This document shows, in pieces, positions 35,585 through 43,712 of a stretch of 64,000 bases of DNA. The position numbers were made by a program, and so were the translations under genes. Every line of letters starts with the position of its first letter. The first letter of the stretch is position 1. The stretch comes from Thioalkalivibrio sp. ALJ3 (GTDB taxonomy: Bacteria; Pseudomonadota; Gammaproteobacteria; Ectothiorhodospirales; Ectothiorhodospiraceae). The stretch is taken from assembly GCF_000377205.1 (NCBI RefSeq), contig NZ_KB897905.1:740586-804585 (forward strand). The letters are read 5' to 3'. Below the pieces are notes generated by a model that saw nothing but the letters and a program-made list of their open reading frames with translations, made no database searches and was not told the origin of the DNA.

Positions 35585-36178
35585 ATGGACGACGATCTAA
35601 GCCAGAAAAGCCTCGCGCAGAATCTCGCGGATTTTTGGCATCCCGCCATGCTCAAGCGCAGCTGGGGCGAGAGGCTCGACTTGATGAACGACATCTACCA
35701 GCAGCTTCACCGGTTCAGCGCGAATGACGAGGAATACGAGTCTTGGGCCGGACAAGTGGTGGCGGCAGTCATCGAACGGCTGGGAGAACCCCCCATAACG
35801 GATCCGGATCAGGCCGATCTCTATGTCTGTTCGCTGGAGCCAAGGCACTGGGCCGCTGCGTTTGCCTGGCGGTACGGGCGCAAGTCACCCAACAGGCCTG
35901 ACCAACGCTGCTGGCCACGATACGCGGTCAATCTTTTGACGGAGATCGGTATACGAAAGGAGTGGCACAAGTGTCGTCTGATCGACCTGTCAAGGGGGGG
36001 TGCGCGGATTGCACTGGTCAGACCATTTCCGTACCTGTCGCCCGATACCGCCCTGCAACTGCTGATTCCCACCGCCGGGACCTTCGATGCCGTTGTGGTA
36101 TCCGATCGCCGGGTTGGCCTGGGTCTTCGGTTCCTCAGGCGCAGTGGTCCCGGTCACCGCATCAACACGACGGCCTGA
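35585..36178 (+). CDS. PilZ-domain protein (putative c-di-GMP receptor)
   Basis: The 197-residue protein has an N-terminal helical part (residues 1-100, no recognised domain) and a C-terminal PilZ domain with both c-di-GMP-binding signatures: RxxxR at Arg108-Arg112 (RCWPR) and DxSxxG as DLSRGG at 134-139. A short beta strand pattern ends VGLGLRFL. ATG 35585 follows a GGGAGAG site; the longer upstream frame would run through the sigma-54 promoter, so it is rejected. It heads a rightward cluster with two acyltransferase-like genes and probably ties surface-protein or glycan modification to c-di-GMP. Confidence 0.85.
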   Translation: MDDDLSQKSLAQNLADFWHPAMLKRSWGERLDLMNDIYQQLHRFSANDEEYESWAGQVVAAVIERLGEPPITDPDQADLYVCSLEPRHWAAAFAWRYGRKSPNRPDQRCWPRYAVNLLTEIGIRKEWHKCRLIDLSRGGARIALVRPFPYLSPDTALQLLIPTAGTFDAVVVSDRRVGLGLRFLRRSGPGHRINTTA

Positions 36179-36218
36179 ACCCGTGTCTCCCCGGCCGACC
36201 TTGTTACTCAAATGCGCA

Positions 36219-37037
36219 ATGGAGGACGAACGTTTGTACACACATGCCGGCGTCGAGACTGGATGCCCCACTTCAGAACTTTGCCCGTCGGGCGAGGCCT
36301 CCCCGTCCTATCAGGTGTATCTCGCGACGGGTGCGCGGGCGCGCCACATTCACTACCGCATGCGCTATGCGGTGTATTGCCTGGAAACAGGCTTCGAAGC
36401 GGCCGAACAGTATCCGGGGGGCTTCGAACGCGATATCTATGACGAGCACGCCGCACATTTTCTGGTACGTCTGGGAGGACTGTACGCAGGTGGTCGCTGG
36501 GTCGGCGCCATGCGCCTGATCCGGCCGGACACGATGCCGCTCCCTACGATCGCCACCGGGCATCTGTTTCCGGATGCCTTCGCCAGGCCGCAGGCCGAAT
36601 CCCCGCGGGTGCTCGAGGTCTCCCGCCTGATTGCCCGTGGCGCTCCGGACCGTGGTTCGCCGCTCCTGTTGTATCACCTTTGCCAGGCTGCCCAGTCGTA
36701 TGCCAGGAATCATGGCTATGATTTTTTGTTGTTCATGATTCGGCCGGCACTTGCACGGCTGCTCCAGCGCCACCACATCCCGATTGAATTGTGTGGCGAG
36801 AAGTGTGATCACCGGGGGGTGCGTTTGCCGTTCCGGGCGCCCACCGACGAGTCGGGGGTAGCCCTTTCTGCCTGGCGCCGCCGTCTGGGACTGGGCGATG
36901 CATCGGAGCACTCCCACTATGCAGAGTTTGCCGGGAATCCGCCGTTCTCCAGCCGTGCGAAACCGGTTTACAAGCGTTGCTGGCGCAGGCGTCCGTATCG
37001 CGCCCCTGGGGCTATGGAAGTGCCCTGTGCAGGATGA
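36219..37037 (+). CDS. PEP-CTERM/exosortase-associated acyltransferase, copy 1
   Basis: The 272-residue protein resembles the exosortase-associated acyltransferase family TIGR03694, which is related to LuxI-type autoinducer synthases with a GNAT fold. RMRYAVYCLETGFE near residue 49, a DEHAAHFLV segment and LEVSRLIA near 142 follow the LuxI-like order (RxxVFxxxxGW, D-x2-D/E, S-R). The C-terminal 50 residues are Arg/Tyr-rich. ATG 36219 is chosen because the longer frame lies inside the PilZ gene; no strong ribosome site is visible. It lies 40 bases after the PilZ stop, likely in one transcript. Confidence 0.8.
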   Translation: MEDERLYTHAGVETGCPTSELCPSGEASPSYQVYLATGARARHIHYRMRYAVYCLETGFEAAEQYPGGFERDIYDEHAAHFLVRLGGLYAGGRWVGAMRLIRPDTMPLPTIATGHLFPDAFARPQAESPRVLEVSRLIARGAPDRGSPLLLYHLCQAAQSYARNHGYDFLLFMIRPALARLLQRHHIPIELCGEKCDHRGVRLPFRAPTDESGVALSAWRRRLGLGDASEHSHYAEFAGNPPFSSRAKPVYKRCWRRRPYRAPGAMEVPCAG

Positions 37038-37797
37038 CCCGCTCATTACGGCCTTTTGTCGCTACTTCTCTCTGGTGCAGCCGGATGAGGAGCAGATGGA
37101 AGCCGTTTACCGGCTGCGCTACGAGGTCTACTGCCGCGAGTTCGGTTACGAATCCGAGGAAGACTGCCCTGACGAGCGCGAGATCGACGAATATGACGCC
37201 CAGTCGACACACTGCCTGCTGCAACATGTGGTGAGCGGTACCAGCGCGGGCTGTGTCCGCGTGGTGCATGTCGACGACGCCCGCCGGAAGTTGCAAGAAC
37301 TGCCGATGGAACGGCATTGCCAGAACAGTTTTTACGAGACCGAGTATCGTCCGGACCGGATGGAGCGGGGCGACATATGCGAGGTTTCCCGGCTGGCGGT
37401 CAATGGCCTGTTCCGGCGACGTCTGGGTGAATCGGTCACCCCGGTGGGGGACCTTCACCTGTTGAATGTGCCCTTGGAACAGGCGCGCACCTTCCCGCTA
37501 CTGGCGTTGAGCCTGTTCATGAGTGCGGTCGCGATGATGGAGATCCAGGGCCGTTCGCATGCCTTTGCCATGATGGAGCCATCGCTGGCGCGAATCCTTC
37601 GTCGCCATGGGCTGAAGGTCAAGCAAATCGGCACGGTCCAGAATTACCATGGTCGCCGCGCGCCGTTTCATATCAGTCTGCTCACGGCCCTGGCCGGGAT
37701 TCACCGTTCGCCGTCGATGAGCCAGCTCTATGCGCACTCCTATGTGAACCTCTCCGATCCCCATCCCTCCGACTCTCTCTGGGATGCGGCTGCTTAA
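37027..37797 (+). CDS. PEP-CTERM/exosortase-associated acyltransferase, copy 2
   Basis: The 256-residue protein is a paralogue of the preceding gene, with RLRYEVYCREFGYESEEDC near residue 27, DEYDAQSTHCLL and CEVSRLAVNGLFRR near 125. It fits TIGR03694 better than copy 1. GTG 37027 is chosen because GGAAG at 37016-37020 lies 6 bases upstream; it overlaps copy 1 by 11 bases. The family is thought to move an acyl group to a protein or small-molecule target in exosortase bacteria, but the reaction has not been shown. Two adjacent diverged copies may act as a pair. Confidence 0.85.
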   Translation: MQDDPLITAFCRYFSLVQPDEEQMEAVYRLRYEVYCREFGYESEEDCPDEREIDEYDAQSTHCLLQHVVSGTSAGCVRVVHVDDARRKLQELPMERHCQNSFYETEYRPDRMERGDICEVSRLAVNGLFRRRLGESVTPVGDLHLLNVPLEQARTFPLLALSLFMSAVAMMEIQGRSHAFAMMEPSLARILRRHGLKVKQIGTVQNYHGRRAPFHISLLTALAGIHRSPSMSQLYAHSYVNLSDPHPSDSLWDAAA

Positions 37798-37870
37798 CCA
37801 ACGCCGATCAAGGCGCATGCCCGCGTAGGCCGTTCCTGTCTTTCCAGACGAGCGCGCCCGGAGCTTACGC

Positions 37871-38056
37871 ACACTGCGCAGCGGGTAGCGGGTTCTGTTT
37901 GGCCGCTATGGATTGACTCGGCGTGCAACGCAGGACCGAAGCAGGGCGGACATCAACCCCGGAGCCATTCAACGGAAACCGGCTTGGCCAGCCACTGCGC
38001 CTTGTTCGTTCGCAATCGCGACGAAGCCGTGAACGTGTACACTGAATGGCGTTCCC
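37871..38056. repeat. Diverged relative of the 9472-9742 inverted-repeat element
   Basis: Several blocks match the element at 9472-9742 in the same order: GCAGCGGGTAG at 37879 (9540 region), TGCAACGCAGGA at 37924 (9568 region), GCGCCTTGTTCG at 37997 (9680 region) and GTGTACA followed by a C-run at the right end (38035-38056, matching 9718-9740). The left end is not convincing, so the copy is either truncated or decayed. This 271-base stretch between the acyltransferase and ThiF genes holds no supported gene. Confidence 0.5.
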
Positions 38057-38068
38057 GGGGGCGGCCTG

Positions 38069-38944
38069 ATGCCTGAGTTCGACTATCACACGGCCTTTCG
38101 ACGCACTCACGGCTGGGTCACCTGGCCCGAGCTGGAGCGCCTGCGTGGCTCACGGGTGGCCATTGCCGGCCTCGGCGGTGTTGGCGGGGCCCACCTGCTG
38201 ACGCTGGCTCGTCTCGGGATCGGCCGGTTTCATATCGCAGATTTCGACTCCTTCGAGTTGCACAACCTGAACCGTCAGGCGGGGGCGGGTATGTCTCGCC
38301 TGGGCAGGCCCAAGGTCGAGGTCCTGCGCGAGATGGCGCTGGACATCAATCCGGAACTCGAGATCACCACATTCCCGGAAGGCATTGACCGCCACAATCT
38401 GGATGCCTTCCTGCAGGACGTCGATCTGTACGTCGACGGGCTCGACTTTTTCGTGTTTCAGGCGCGCCGCGAGGTCTTCGCCGCATCTGCCGACCGGGGC
38501 ATCCCTGCGATCACCGTTGCCCCGCTTGGCATGGGGGCGGCCTTGCTGAATTTCCGCCCCGGCGGGTTGTCGTTCGATGATTACTTCGATCTGCGCGATG
38601 GGTTGCCCGACGAGGAGCTGGCCCTGCGTTTCATGATGGGGCTGGCCCCTTCGATGATGCAGATGGGGTACCTGGCCGATCCCGCGGCCGTTGACCTGGC
38701 GGCCCGGCATGGCCCGTCGACCGTGATGGCCTGTGAACTGTGTGCCGGAGTTATGGGCACCGAGGCCCTGAAGATCCTGCTGGGGCGGGGTCGCGTCGCC
38801 TGGGCGCCGCATGGAGTCCACTTCGATGCCTATCGCCAGCGCCTCGCCCGCACCTGGCGCCCTGGCGGCAATCGCAATCCCCTGCAGCAACTGTTTCTGG
38901 CGATCGGGCGTCGCCGGATGGCGCACCTCCGGGCAAAGGTCTAG
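38069..38944 (+). CDS. ThiF/HesA/MoeB-type E1-like adenylyltransferase
   Basis: The 291-residue protein has the E1-like nucleotide-binding fold: VAIAGLGGVGGAHLLTLARLG near residue 30, DFDSFELHNLNRQ near 59 (the Asp and Arg-containing ATP-site segment), and GRPKVEVLRE. Near residue 225 it has CELCAG, a possible catalytic or half zinc site; the second CxxC of MoeB/ThiF is missing. Such enzymes adenylate a C-terminal carboxylate or a small acid. The rest of the pathway (ThiS/MoaD-like partner) is not nearby. It sits between two exosortase-associated acyltransferases and a PEP-CTERM protein, so it may belong to that modification system. Confidence 0.82.
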   Translation: MPEFDYHTAFRRTHGWVTWPELERLRGSRVAIAGLGGVGGAHLLTLARLGIGRFHIADFDSFELHNLNRQAGAGMSRLGRPKVEVLREMALDINPELEITTFPEGIDRHNLDAFLQDVDLYVDGLDFFVFQARREVFAASADRGIPAITVAPLGMGAALLNFRPGGLSFDDYFDLRDGLPDEELALRFMMGLAPSMMQMGYLADPAAVDLAARHGPSTVMACELCAGVMGTEALKILLGRGRVAWAPHGVHFDAYRQRLARTWRPGGNRNPLQQLFLAIGRRRMAHLRAKV

Positions 38945-38997
38945 AAAGCTTCTGTCCGGTCGTTCTTGTTGTAGTGCATGGTCCAGACACAAAAAAA

Positions 38998-39019
38998 CCC
39001 CTCGTCCGAAGACGAGGGG
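38998..39019 (-). terminator. Rho-independent terminator of the PEP-CTERM gene
   Basis: On the minus strand, a 9-bp stem CCCCTCGTC/GACGAGGGG closes a UUCG tetraloop and is followed by seven U residues (the A-run at 38991-38997). This is a textbook intrinsic terminator 54 bases after the PEP-CTERM stop codon at 39073. It may also limit read-through from the convergent ThiF gene. Confidence 0.92.
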
Positions 39020-39072
39020 CCGGGAGAGGACTTCCACCCAGGGGGGAGCAGAAGGCCCAACCACAAGGGCTG

Positions 39073-39909
39073 CTAGGCTTCCAGACCGGTCTCGCGGCGG
39101 CGTCGCGTGGCGACGAAGCCGAGCAGTACCAGCCCGGTTCCCAGCAGAAGCAGCATGGCCGGTTCCGGCACTTCCTGCCGTTCGGACCAGCGGGCGTCGG
39201 CCGAGCCGACCACCTCGAAGGTGGTGCGCTGGTCGACTTCCTCGAAGCCTTCGATGAAGTCGAACTGGCCGGTTACACGAACGTTCATGTAGAACGGCTC
39301 CGGACTGGTGAAGAATTGCTTGCCGTCGTCCGAAAGCATCCATTCGTTGAAGATCAGCGCGAAGCTGCCGATATCGTCCGAATCGGGATCGAAGGAACCC
39401 GCGCCCCGTTCGAACACGTCGGACCAGCCGACAAGGATGTCATCACCCGTGTTGCCAAGGGCGACACCGTCTGCGGCATCGTTCGAGTTGAACCCGAAGG
39501 AGGTATCCAGGTTCGGGTCCAGATAGAGCGCGATCGAGCCGCTTGCCCCGGTGAACTCACCTGTGGCTGCGTTGTAGTTGCCCGAGGACTCGAACACGGC
39601 ATACAGGCCGTAGAACAGATCGGCATCGTCTCCCGAGGAACCCAGCCGGTTGCTTACTGACGTGCCTCCAAGGAAGTACTGACCGACGTTCCAGTAGGCC
39701 GCCGCATCGAAGGAGCCGTCGGCATCGAGGGTCAGCAGTTCCTCATAGCCACCGGTAATACGGTCGACCTGACGCTCACCTACCGGGATGTTCGTCAGCC
39801 CAAGCTGCGAATCATCAATGGTAAAGACGCCGGCGTGGGCGGTACCTGCAAGCCCCAGGCTGGCAACTGCCAGTACCGCGCCCAGCGCTGTTTGCTTGAA
39901 CCTTTCCAT
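39073..39909 (-). CDS. PEP-CTERM protein, resembling flocculation-associated PepA
   Basis: The 278-residue secreted protein has a signal peptide (MERFKQTALGAVLAVASLG, cleavage after AHA near residue 27) and a full C-terminal sorting signal: EVPEPAMLLL, a hydrophobic helix, and the basic tail TRRRRE. XrtA should cut near the PEP motif. The mature part is acidic and Gly/Asp/Ser-rich; an early DRITGGYEELLTLDADGSF segment resembles the flocculation protein PepA family. ATG 39909 has GGAGG 8 bases upstream. A sigma-54 promoter lies at 40018-40003 and an intrinsic terminator downstream, so it is a single-gene unit. It is the only PEP-CTERM target in the window. Confidence 0.93.
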   Translation of the reverse strand: MERFKQTALGAVLAVASLGLAGTAHAGVFTIDDSQLGLTNIPVGERQVDRITGGYEELLTLDADGSFDAAAYWNVGQYFLGGTSVSNRLGSSGDDADLFYGLYAVFESSGNYNAATGEFTGASGSIALYLDPNLDTSFGFNSNDAADGVALGNTGDDILVGWSDVFERGAGSFDPDSDDIGSFALIFNEWMLSDDGKQFFTSPEPFYMNVRVTGQFDFIEGFEEVDQRTTFEVVGSADARWSERQEVPEPAMLLLLGTGLVLLGFVATRRRRETGLEA

Positions 39910-40002
39910 GTTGAAATCCTCCACCTGTTAGTGTCTACGTGTTTGAAATTGCGTTTGCTTTCACTTTGGCTTGCTAGCCTTCCTGTCCTGCACTCGAAGT
40001 AA

Positions 40003-40018
40003 AGCAGGCTGCGTGCCA
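40003..40018 (-). promoter_or_regulatory. Sigma-54 promoter of the PEP-CTERM gene
   Basis: On the minus strand TGGCACGCAGCCTGCT matches TGGYACRNNNNTTGCW at all but one defined position, with GG and GC exactly 10 bases apart. It shares the core TGGYACGCAG with the promoter at 35503-35518. Transcription would begin near 39992, giving a leader of about 83 bases. An AT-rich tract (40020-40070 on the plus strand) lies upstream, as expected for a bendable activator region. Confidence 0.7.
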
Positions 40019-40138
40019 ATCGATATAACTAACGGATAAATTTGGTATTTTTTGTTTTTTGTGCTGACTCGAGAAAGGCCCGTGTAAAAAAACCGGACAG
40101 CCGGGCAACGAGGCGCTTGAGTCGTTAAGGAGATGCTC

Positions 40139-40807
40139 ATGTCCAAGCGCGCCAAGACCCGAGACGAGATTGCCGAGGCCTACAAATCGCCACCGTGGTG
40201 GTACGACGCTCGCGGCTTCCTGATCCTCACTTTTGCCTACAACAGCACGCTGGGCGCCCAGGTCCGGTTTTTTGGCCGAAACATGGGGGCCCGGCACCTG
40301 GAGATCGGCTGTGGCACGGGGACGCTGCTGGAAATGGCGATCAAGTGGCGCCGGCGGCGGAAGCTGCCGGAGAGCGAGGTGGTCGGTGTGGATTACGCCG
40401 AGTCCATGCTGGCGGGCGCGCGTCATCGTTTCGCAAAGGACGAGCACGTGACTGTCAAACACGCCGACGCCGCGGAGCTGCCGTTCGCCGACGGCGAGTT
40501 CGATACGGCCAACATCGCCAACTCCGTGCACTGCTTTCCGGATGTGGATGGCGCCATCCACGAGGCCCTTCGGGTGCTCAAGCCCGGGGGTACGCTGGCC
40601 GCGAACGTATTGCTGTATCCACGCACGCCCCAGCCGCTGAAGGTCATTGCCGAACGCATCAATCGCTGGGGCATGCGCAAGGGCATCCTGCACACGCCGT
40701 ACGAGGCAAGGGATATCCTGAGCCGGTTCACCAGTGCCGGATTCCAGGTGGTCGACTCCTCGATCTCGGGCAACTGCTACAACCTGCTGTTAAAGCGACC
40801 GCAGTAG
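40139..40807 (+). CDS. Class I SAM-dependent methyltransferase
   Basis: The 222-residue protein has methyltransferase motif I HLEIGCGTGTLLEMA near residue 54, VVGVDYAESML near 84, ADAAELPFADGEFDTA near 109 and LKPGGTLAANVLLYP near 147, a UbiE/Methyltransf_11 layout. ATG 40139 is chosen over ATG 40133 because AAGGAG at 40127-40132 is then properly spaced. It is a single gene between the PEP-CTERM unit and the PrsT operon and ends in a shared bidirectional terminator. The substrate is unknown. Confidence 0.82.
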   Translation: MSKRAKTRDEIAEAYKSPPWWYDARGFLILTFAYNSTLGAQVRFFGRNMGARHLEIGCGTGTLLEMAIKWRRRRKLPESEVVGVDYAESMLAGARHRFAKDEHVTVKHADAAELPFADGEFDTANIANSVHCFPDVDGAIHEALRVLKPGGTLAANVLLYPRTPQPLKVIAERINRWGMRKGILHTPYEARDILSRFTSAGFQVVDSSISGNCYNLLLKRPQ

Positions 40808-40838
40808 CCCCGGCGTCGATTTCATCGCTGGCTGGAAA

Positions 40839-40870
40839 AGCGAAAGCCCACGCGAACGTGGGCTTTCGCT
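40839..40870. terminator. Bidirectional terminator hairpin
   Basis: AGCGAAAGCCCACG at 40839-40852 pairs perfectly with 40857-40870 around a CGAA loop, a 14-bp stem. It lies between the convergent methyltransferase (stop 40807) and PrsT (stop 40898) genes. A short A-run precedes it at 40836-40839, serving the leftward transcript weakly. Confidence 0.8.
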
Positions 40871-40897
40871 CGGTATGTCGTTCTTGCTGTTCCGGCT

Positions 40898-43705
40898 TTA
40901 CAGCGACTCGTGCAGCGACTGGGCCTGCTCGCGTTCCGGGAAGTCCTCGTGGGCGTCCAGTAGCTCCGTCAGCAGGGCGCGCGCCTGTTCGGTTTCGCCG
41001 CTGGCCTGGTAGGCCTGCGCCAGATGGAACCCGATATCCGGTGCCTGTGGGCTCATCCGATACGCCCGTCGCAGGGTCTCCAGGGCGCTTTCGGTATCAC
41101 CACCCTCCAGCAGTACTACCCCCAGAGTGTCGAGAACGGCGGGTTGGTCCGGGGCCAGCTCGACGGCCCGCTGGGCGTACTCGCGGGCGCGGCGGTTATC
41201 GGACTCTCGGGCCAGCCACGCCGCATTGTTCAGCGCGATGACATCGTTGGGGCGTTGTTCCAGCAAGGTTTCGTAGGTGTCCAGTGCCTCGGGCTCCCGT
41301 CCCGAGTTGATTTGCGCAGAACCGAGCAGGTGTCGTGCGGCCGTATCTTCGGGGTGATCCTGCAGCCAGCCCTGGAGGGTCTCGATTGCCGCCTCGGTCT
41401 GCCCGGCCCGTTGCTGCACCTGGTATTTCTCCACCAGCCAGTCGCGCCGGACTTCGCGTTCGAGTGCGCGTTCATAGCCCTCGATCGCCTGTTCAAGTTC
41501 ACCGGCTTGTGCGTCGAACCATGCCTGTTGCGCGATGACCTGGGCCGCCTCGGGGGCACGCTCCGCGACAGGCTCGAAGACGCTGCGTGCCTCGTCTATC
41601 TCGCCGGCCAGGCTGAGGTGTCGGGTCAGCACCATGCGCGCACTCATGTGGCTGGAGTCGATCGACAACGTCTCGCGCAGGGCCGTGACGGCCTGCTCGG
41701 TCTCGCCCAGGGCGGCGAGGTTACGTGCCAGCCGGAAACGTACTTCCGCGGCCTCCGGCCGCAGCACGGCCAGATGTGCGAGCACTTCCGCCGCGCCCGC
41801 GAAATCCCGTTCGCGTTCCTGCAAGTCGACCAGCAGACCGAGTACGCGCGTGTCGTTGGGGTGGTGTGCGCGCGCCTTCTCCAGGGTGGAGCGGGCGGCT
41901 GAATAATCCTCCTGCTGGTTCTGCGCGCGGGCCAGCATCAGGTAGGGTTCGATCCGGTCAGGGTGTTCCTCGATCGCGCTTTGCAGCCAGCGCTTGCCGG
42001 CCTCCATCTCGCCCTGCTGAAAGTGCAGCGTTGCCAGCCGGATGGCCGAGGTGGGGTGCCCGGGCTCGCGTTCCTGCAGGTCCTCGAGAATCTCGCGGGC
42101 GGTGTCCAGGTTGCCCTGGCGTACCTCAAGCGAGCTCAGATTCAGGGCCAGGGGACTGTTGTCCGGATGGAGCGACAGACCTTCCTGATAGACCAGACGT
42201 GCTTCGTGGATTTCGCCGAGGCCCAGCAGGGCTGCCCCCATCAGGTTGTATCCCTGTGGGTTTTCCGGGTCCTTTTCGCGCAGGCGTTCGGTTGCCTCGA
42301 GCGCCTTGTCGTACTGCCCGTCCCGAATATGTGCCAGGGCAACCGAGTAGTCGGCCAGCCGTACATCGGTGCTCTCGATGGCGACACGTTGCAGGAGTTC
42401 CATCCCCTGTTCGTGATCCCCGTGCCGTACGAGGGCAATCCCCAGCATCTCCTGCAGTTCCGGCCGGTCGGCACGGTTGGCCAGTGCCTCGCGCAGGATT
42501 TCGATCCCGCTTTCGGTGTCCCCCTCGCCGATGTAGAGCGCGGCCAGCTGGTCCCCCAGGGCCTCGACCAGATCGGGTCGCTCGCTCAACGCGTCGGCCA
42601 GGATGCGTCGAGCCTCCTGGGGACGCCCTTGCTCGATGCGCAACTGGGCCAGCAGCCGATAGCTCATCGCGCTTGGTGGGCCCAGCGCATGGTGGCGCTC
42701 GAGCAGGCGCTCGGCCTGGGACCAGTTGCCTTCTTCCAGGCGAATGGCCGCCAGATAGGGCATCGCGAGGCGATAGTTGCCGGCTACCGCCAGCGTTTCT
42801 TCCAGATGGGGGCGAGCCGCCGCAGGCTCGCCGCTCTCGAACTCGACCAGGCCCAGCAGGAAGTGGCCGCCGGGGTTGTCCGGGGCGCCTTGCTGGAGAA
42901 ACTTGCCGTCCTCGCGGGCCTTGTCGAAGTGCCCCAGTTCGACATGCATGAGCCCTCGTTTCAGGCGCTCGGCGATGGCGTCCGGACGCAGTTCAACGGC
43001 ACGGTCGAATGCCTTGAGTGCGGCTTCGGGGTCGCCCTGCACCCGTTCCAGGTCGCCCTTGAGGGACCAGGCTGGCGAGAACTCGGGGTCGGCCTCCAGG
43101 GCCGCATCGGTCATCTTCATCGCCTGCTCGGCGTCTCCATCGGACATGGCCTTGTAGGCGCGCGCCAGGTGAATCTCCACCAGGTCGTCGCGTTTTTCCT
43201 CTGCCGCCGCCAGGTACTCCGCGCCGGTGGTGGCCTCCCCGGCCTGGAATGCCGCCAGCGCGCGGTAAGCCTGCAGGCGCGCGGCATCTTCGCCTTCCAG
43301 GTCGTCGGCCTCAGGGATCTCGCTGATCGCGCCACTGCCCCCCAGGGTGAACAGGAGCTGCGCCAGAGGCAGCGCATAAACGTTCGGGTCGGCTCCAGAT
43401 TCCAGTGCTCGTTGCAGGTGGCGTACGGCTGGCTGAGGCTGCTGGTCGCGCAGATACGCGAGCCCCAGGCGGCCGCGCATCTCGGGGTCCGGATTGTGCT
43501 GCAGCGCATTGCGGTACTCGATGGTGGCCGCGGCGTATTCGCCTGCCTCCATATGGCGCTCGGCACGTTCCCGGTGTTCGGCCTCGGTCGGGGTGCCCAG
43601 GGCATCGCAACCGACGAGGGTCAGCGCCATCAGCAGCGGGGCCAGGCGTGGAAGGGTACGGCGGGGCGAGCCCACCACATGGCGTACAGGACGGAGAGTC
43701 TTCAT
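40898..43705 (-). CDS. prsT: TPR-repeat lipoprotein PrsT, XrtA/PEP-CTERM system
   Basis: The 935-residue protein has a lipoprotein signal with lipobox LTLVGC (Cys33) and then about twenty tetratricopeptide repeats filling the remainder, for example GRLGLAYLRDQQPQPAVRHL and NNAAWLARESDNRRAREYA. It matches the XrtA-associated PEP_TPR_lipo family (TIGR02917). It is the last gene of the leftward export/regulation operon, 7 bases after prsR. It is probably anchored in the outer or inner membrane facing the periplasm and acts as a scaffold for glycan or PEP-CTERM protein export. The signal peptide is long because of an Arg-rich N-region. Confidence 0.94.
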   Translation of the reverse strand: MKTLRPVRHVVGSPRRTLPRLAPLLMALTLVGCDALGTPTEAEHRERAERHMEAGEYAAATIEYRNALQHNPDPEMRGRLGLAYLRDQQPQPAVRHLQRALESGADPNVYALPLAQLLFTLGGSGAISEIPEADDLEGEDAARLQAYRALAAFQAGEATTGAEYLAAAEEKRDDLVEIHLARAYKAMSDGDAEQAMKMTDAALEADPEFSPAWSLKGDLERVQGDPEAALKAFDRAVELRPDAIAERLKRGLMHVELGHFDKAREDGKFLQQGAPDNPGGHFLLGLVEFESGEPAAARPHLEETLAVAGNYRLAMPYLAAIRLEEGNWSQAERLLERHHALGPPSAMSYRLLAQLRIEQGRPQEARRILADALSERPDLVEALGDQLAALYIGEGDTESGIEILREALANRADRPELQEMLGIALVRHGDHEQGMELLQRVAIESTDVRLADYSVALAHIRDGQYDKALEATERLREKDPENPQGYNLMGAALLGLGEIHEARLVYQEGLSLHPDNSPLALNLSSLEVRQGNLDTAREILEDLQEREPGHPTSAIRLATLHFQQGEMEAGKRWLQSAIEEHPDRIEPYLMLARAQNQQEDYSAARSTLEKARAHHPNDTRVLGLLVDLQERERDFAGAAEVLAHLAVLRPEAAEVRFRLARNLAALGETEQAVTALRETLSIDSSHMSARMVLTRHLSLAGEIDEARSVFEPVAERAPEAAQVIAQQAWFDAQAGELEQAIEGYERALEREVRRDWLVEKYQVQQRAGQTEAAIETLQGWLQDHPEDTAARHLLGSAQINSGREPEALDTYETLLEQRPNDVIALNNAAWLARESDNRRAREYAQRAVELAPDQPAVLDTLGVVLLEGGDTESALETLRRAYRMSPQAPDIGFHLAQAYQASGETEQARALLTELLDAHEDFPEREQAQSLHESL

Positions 43706-43712
43706 GGCGGGT

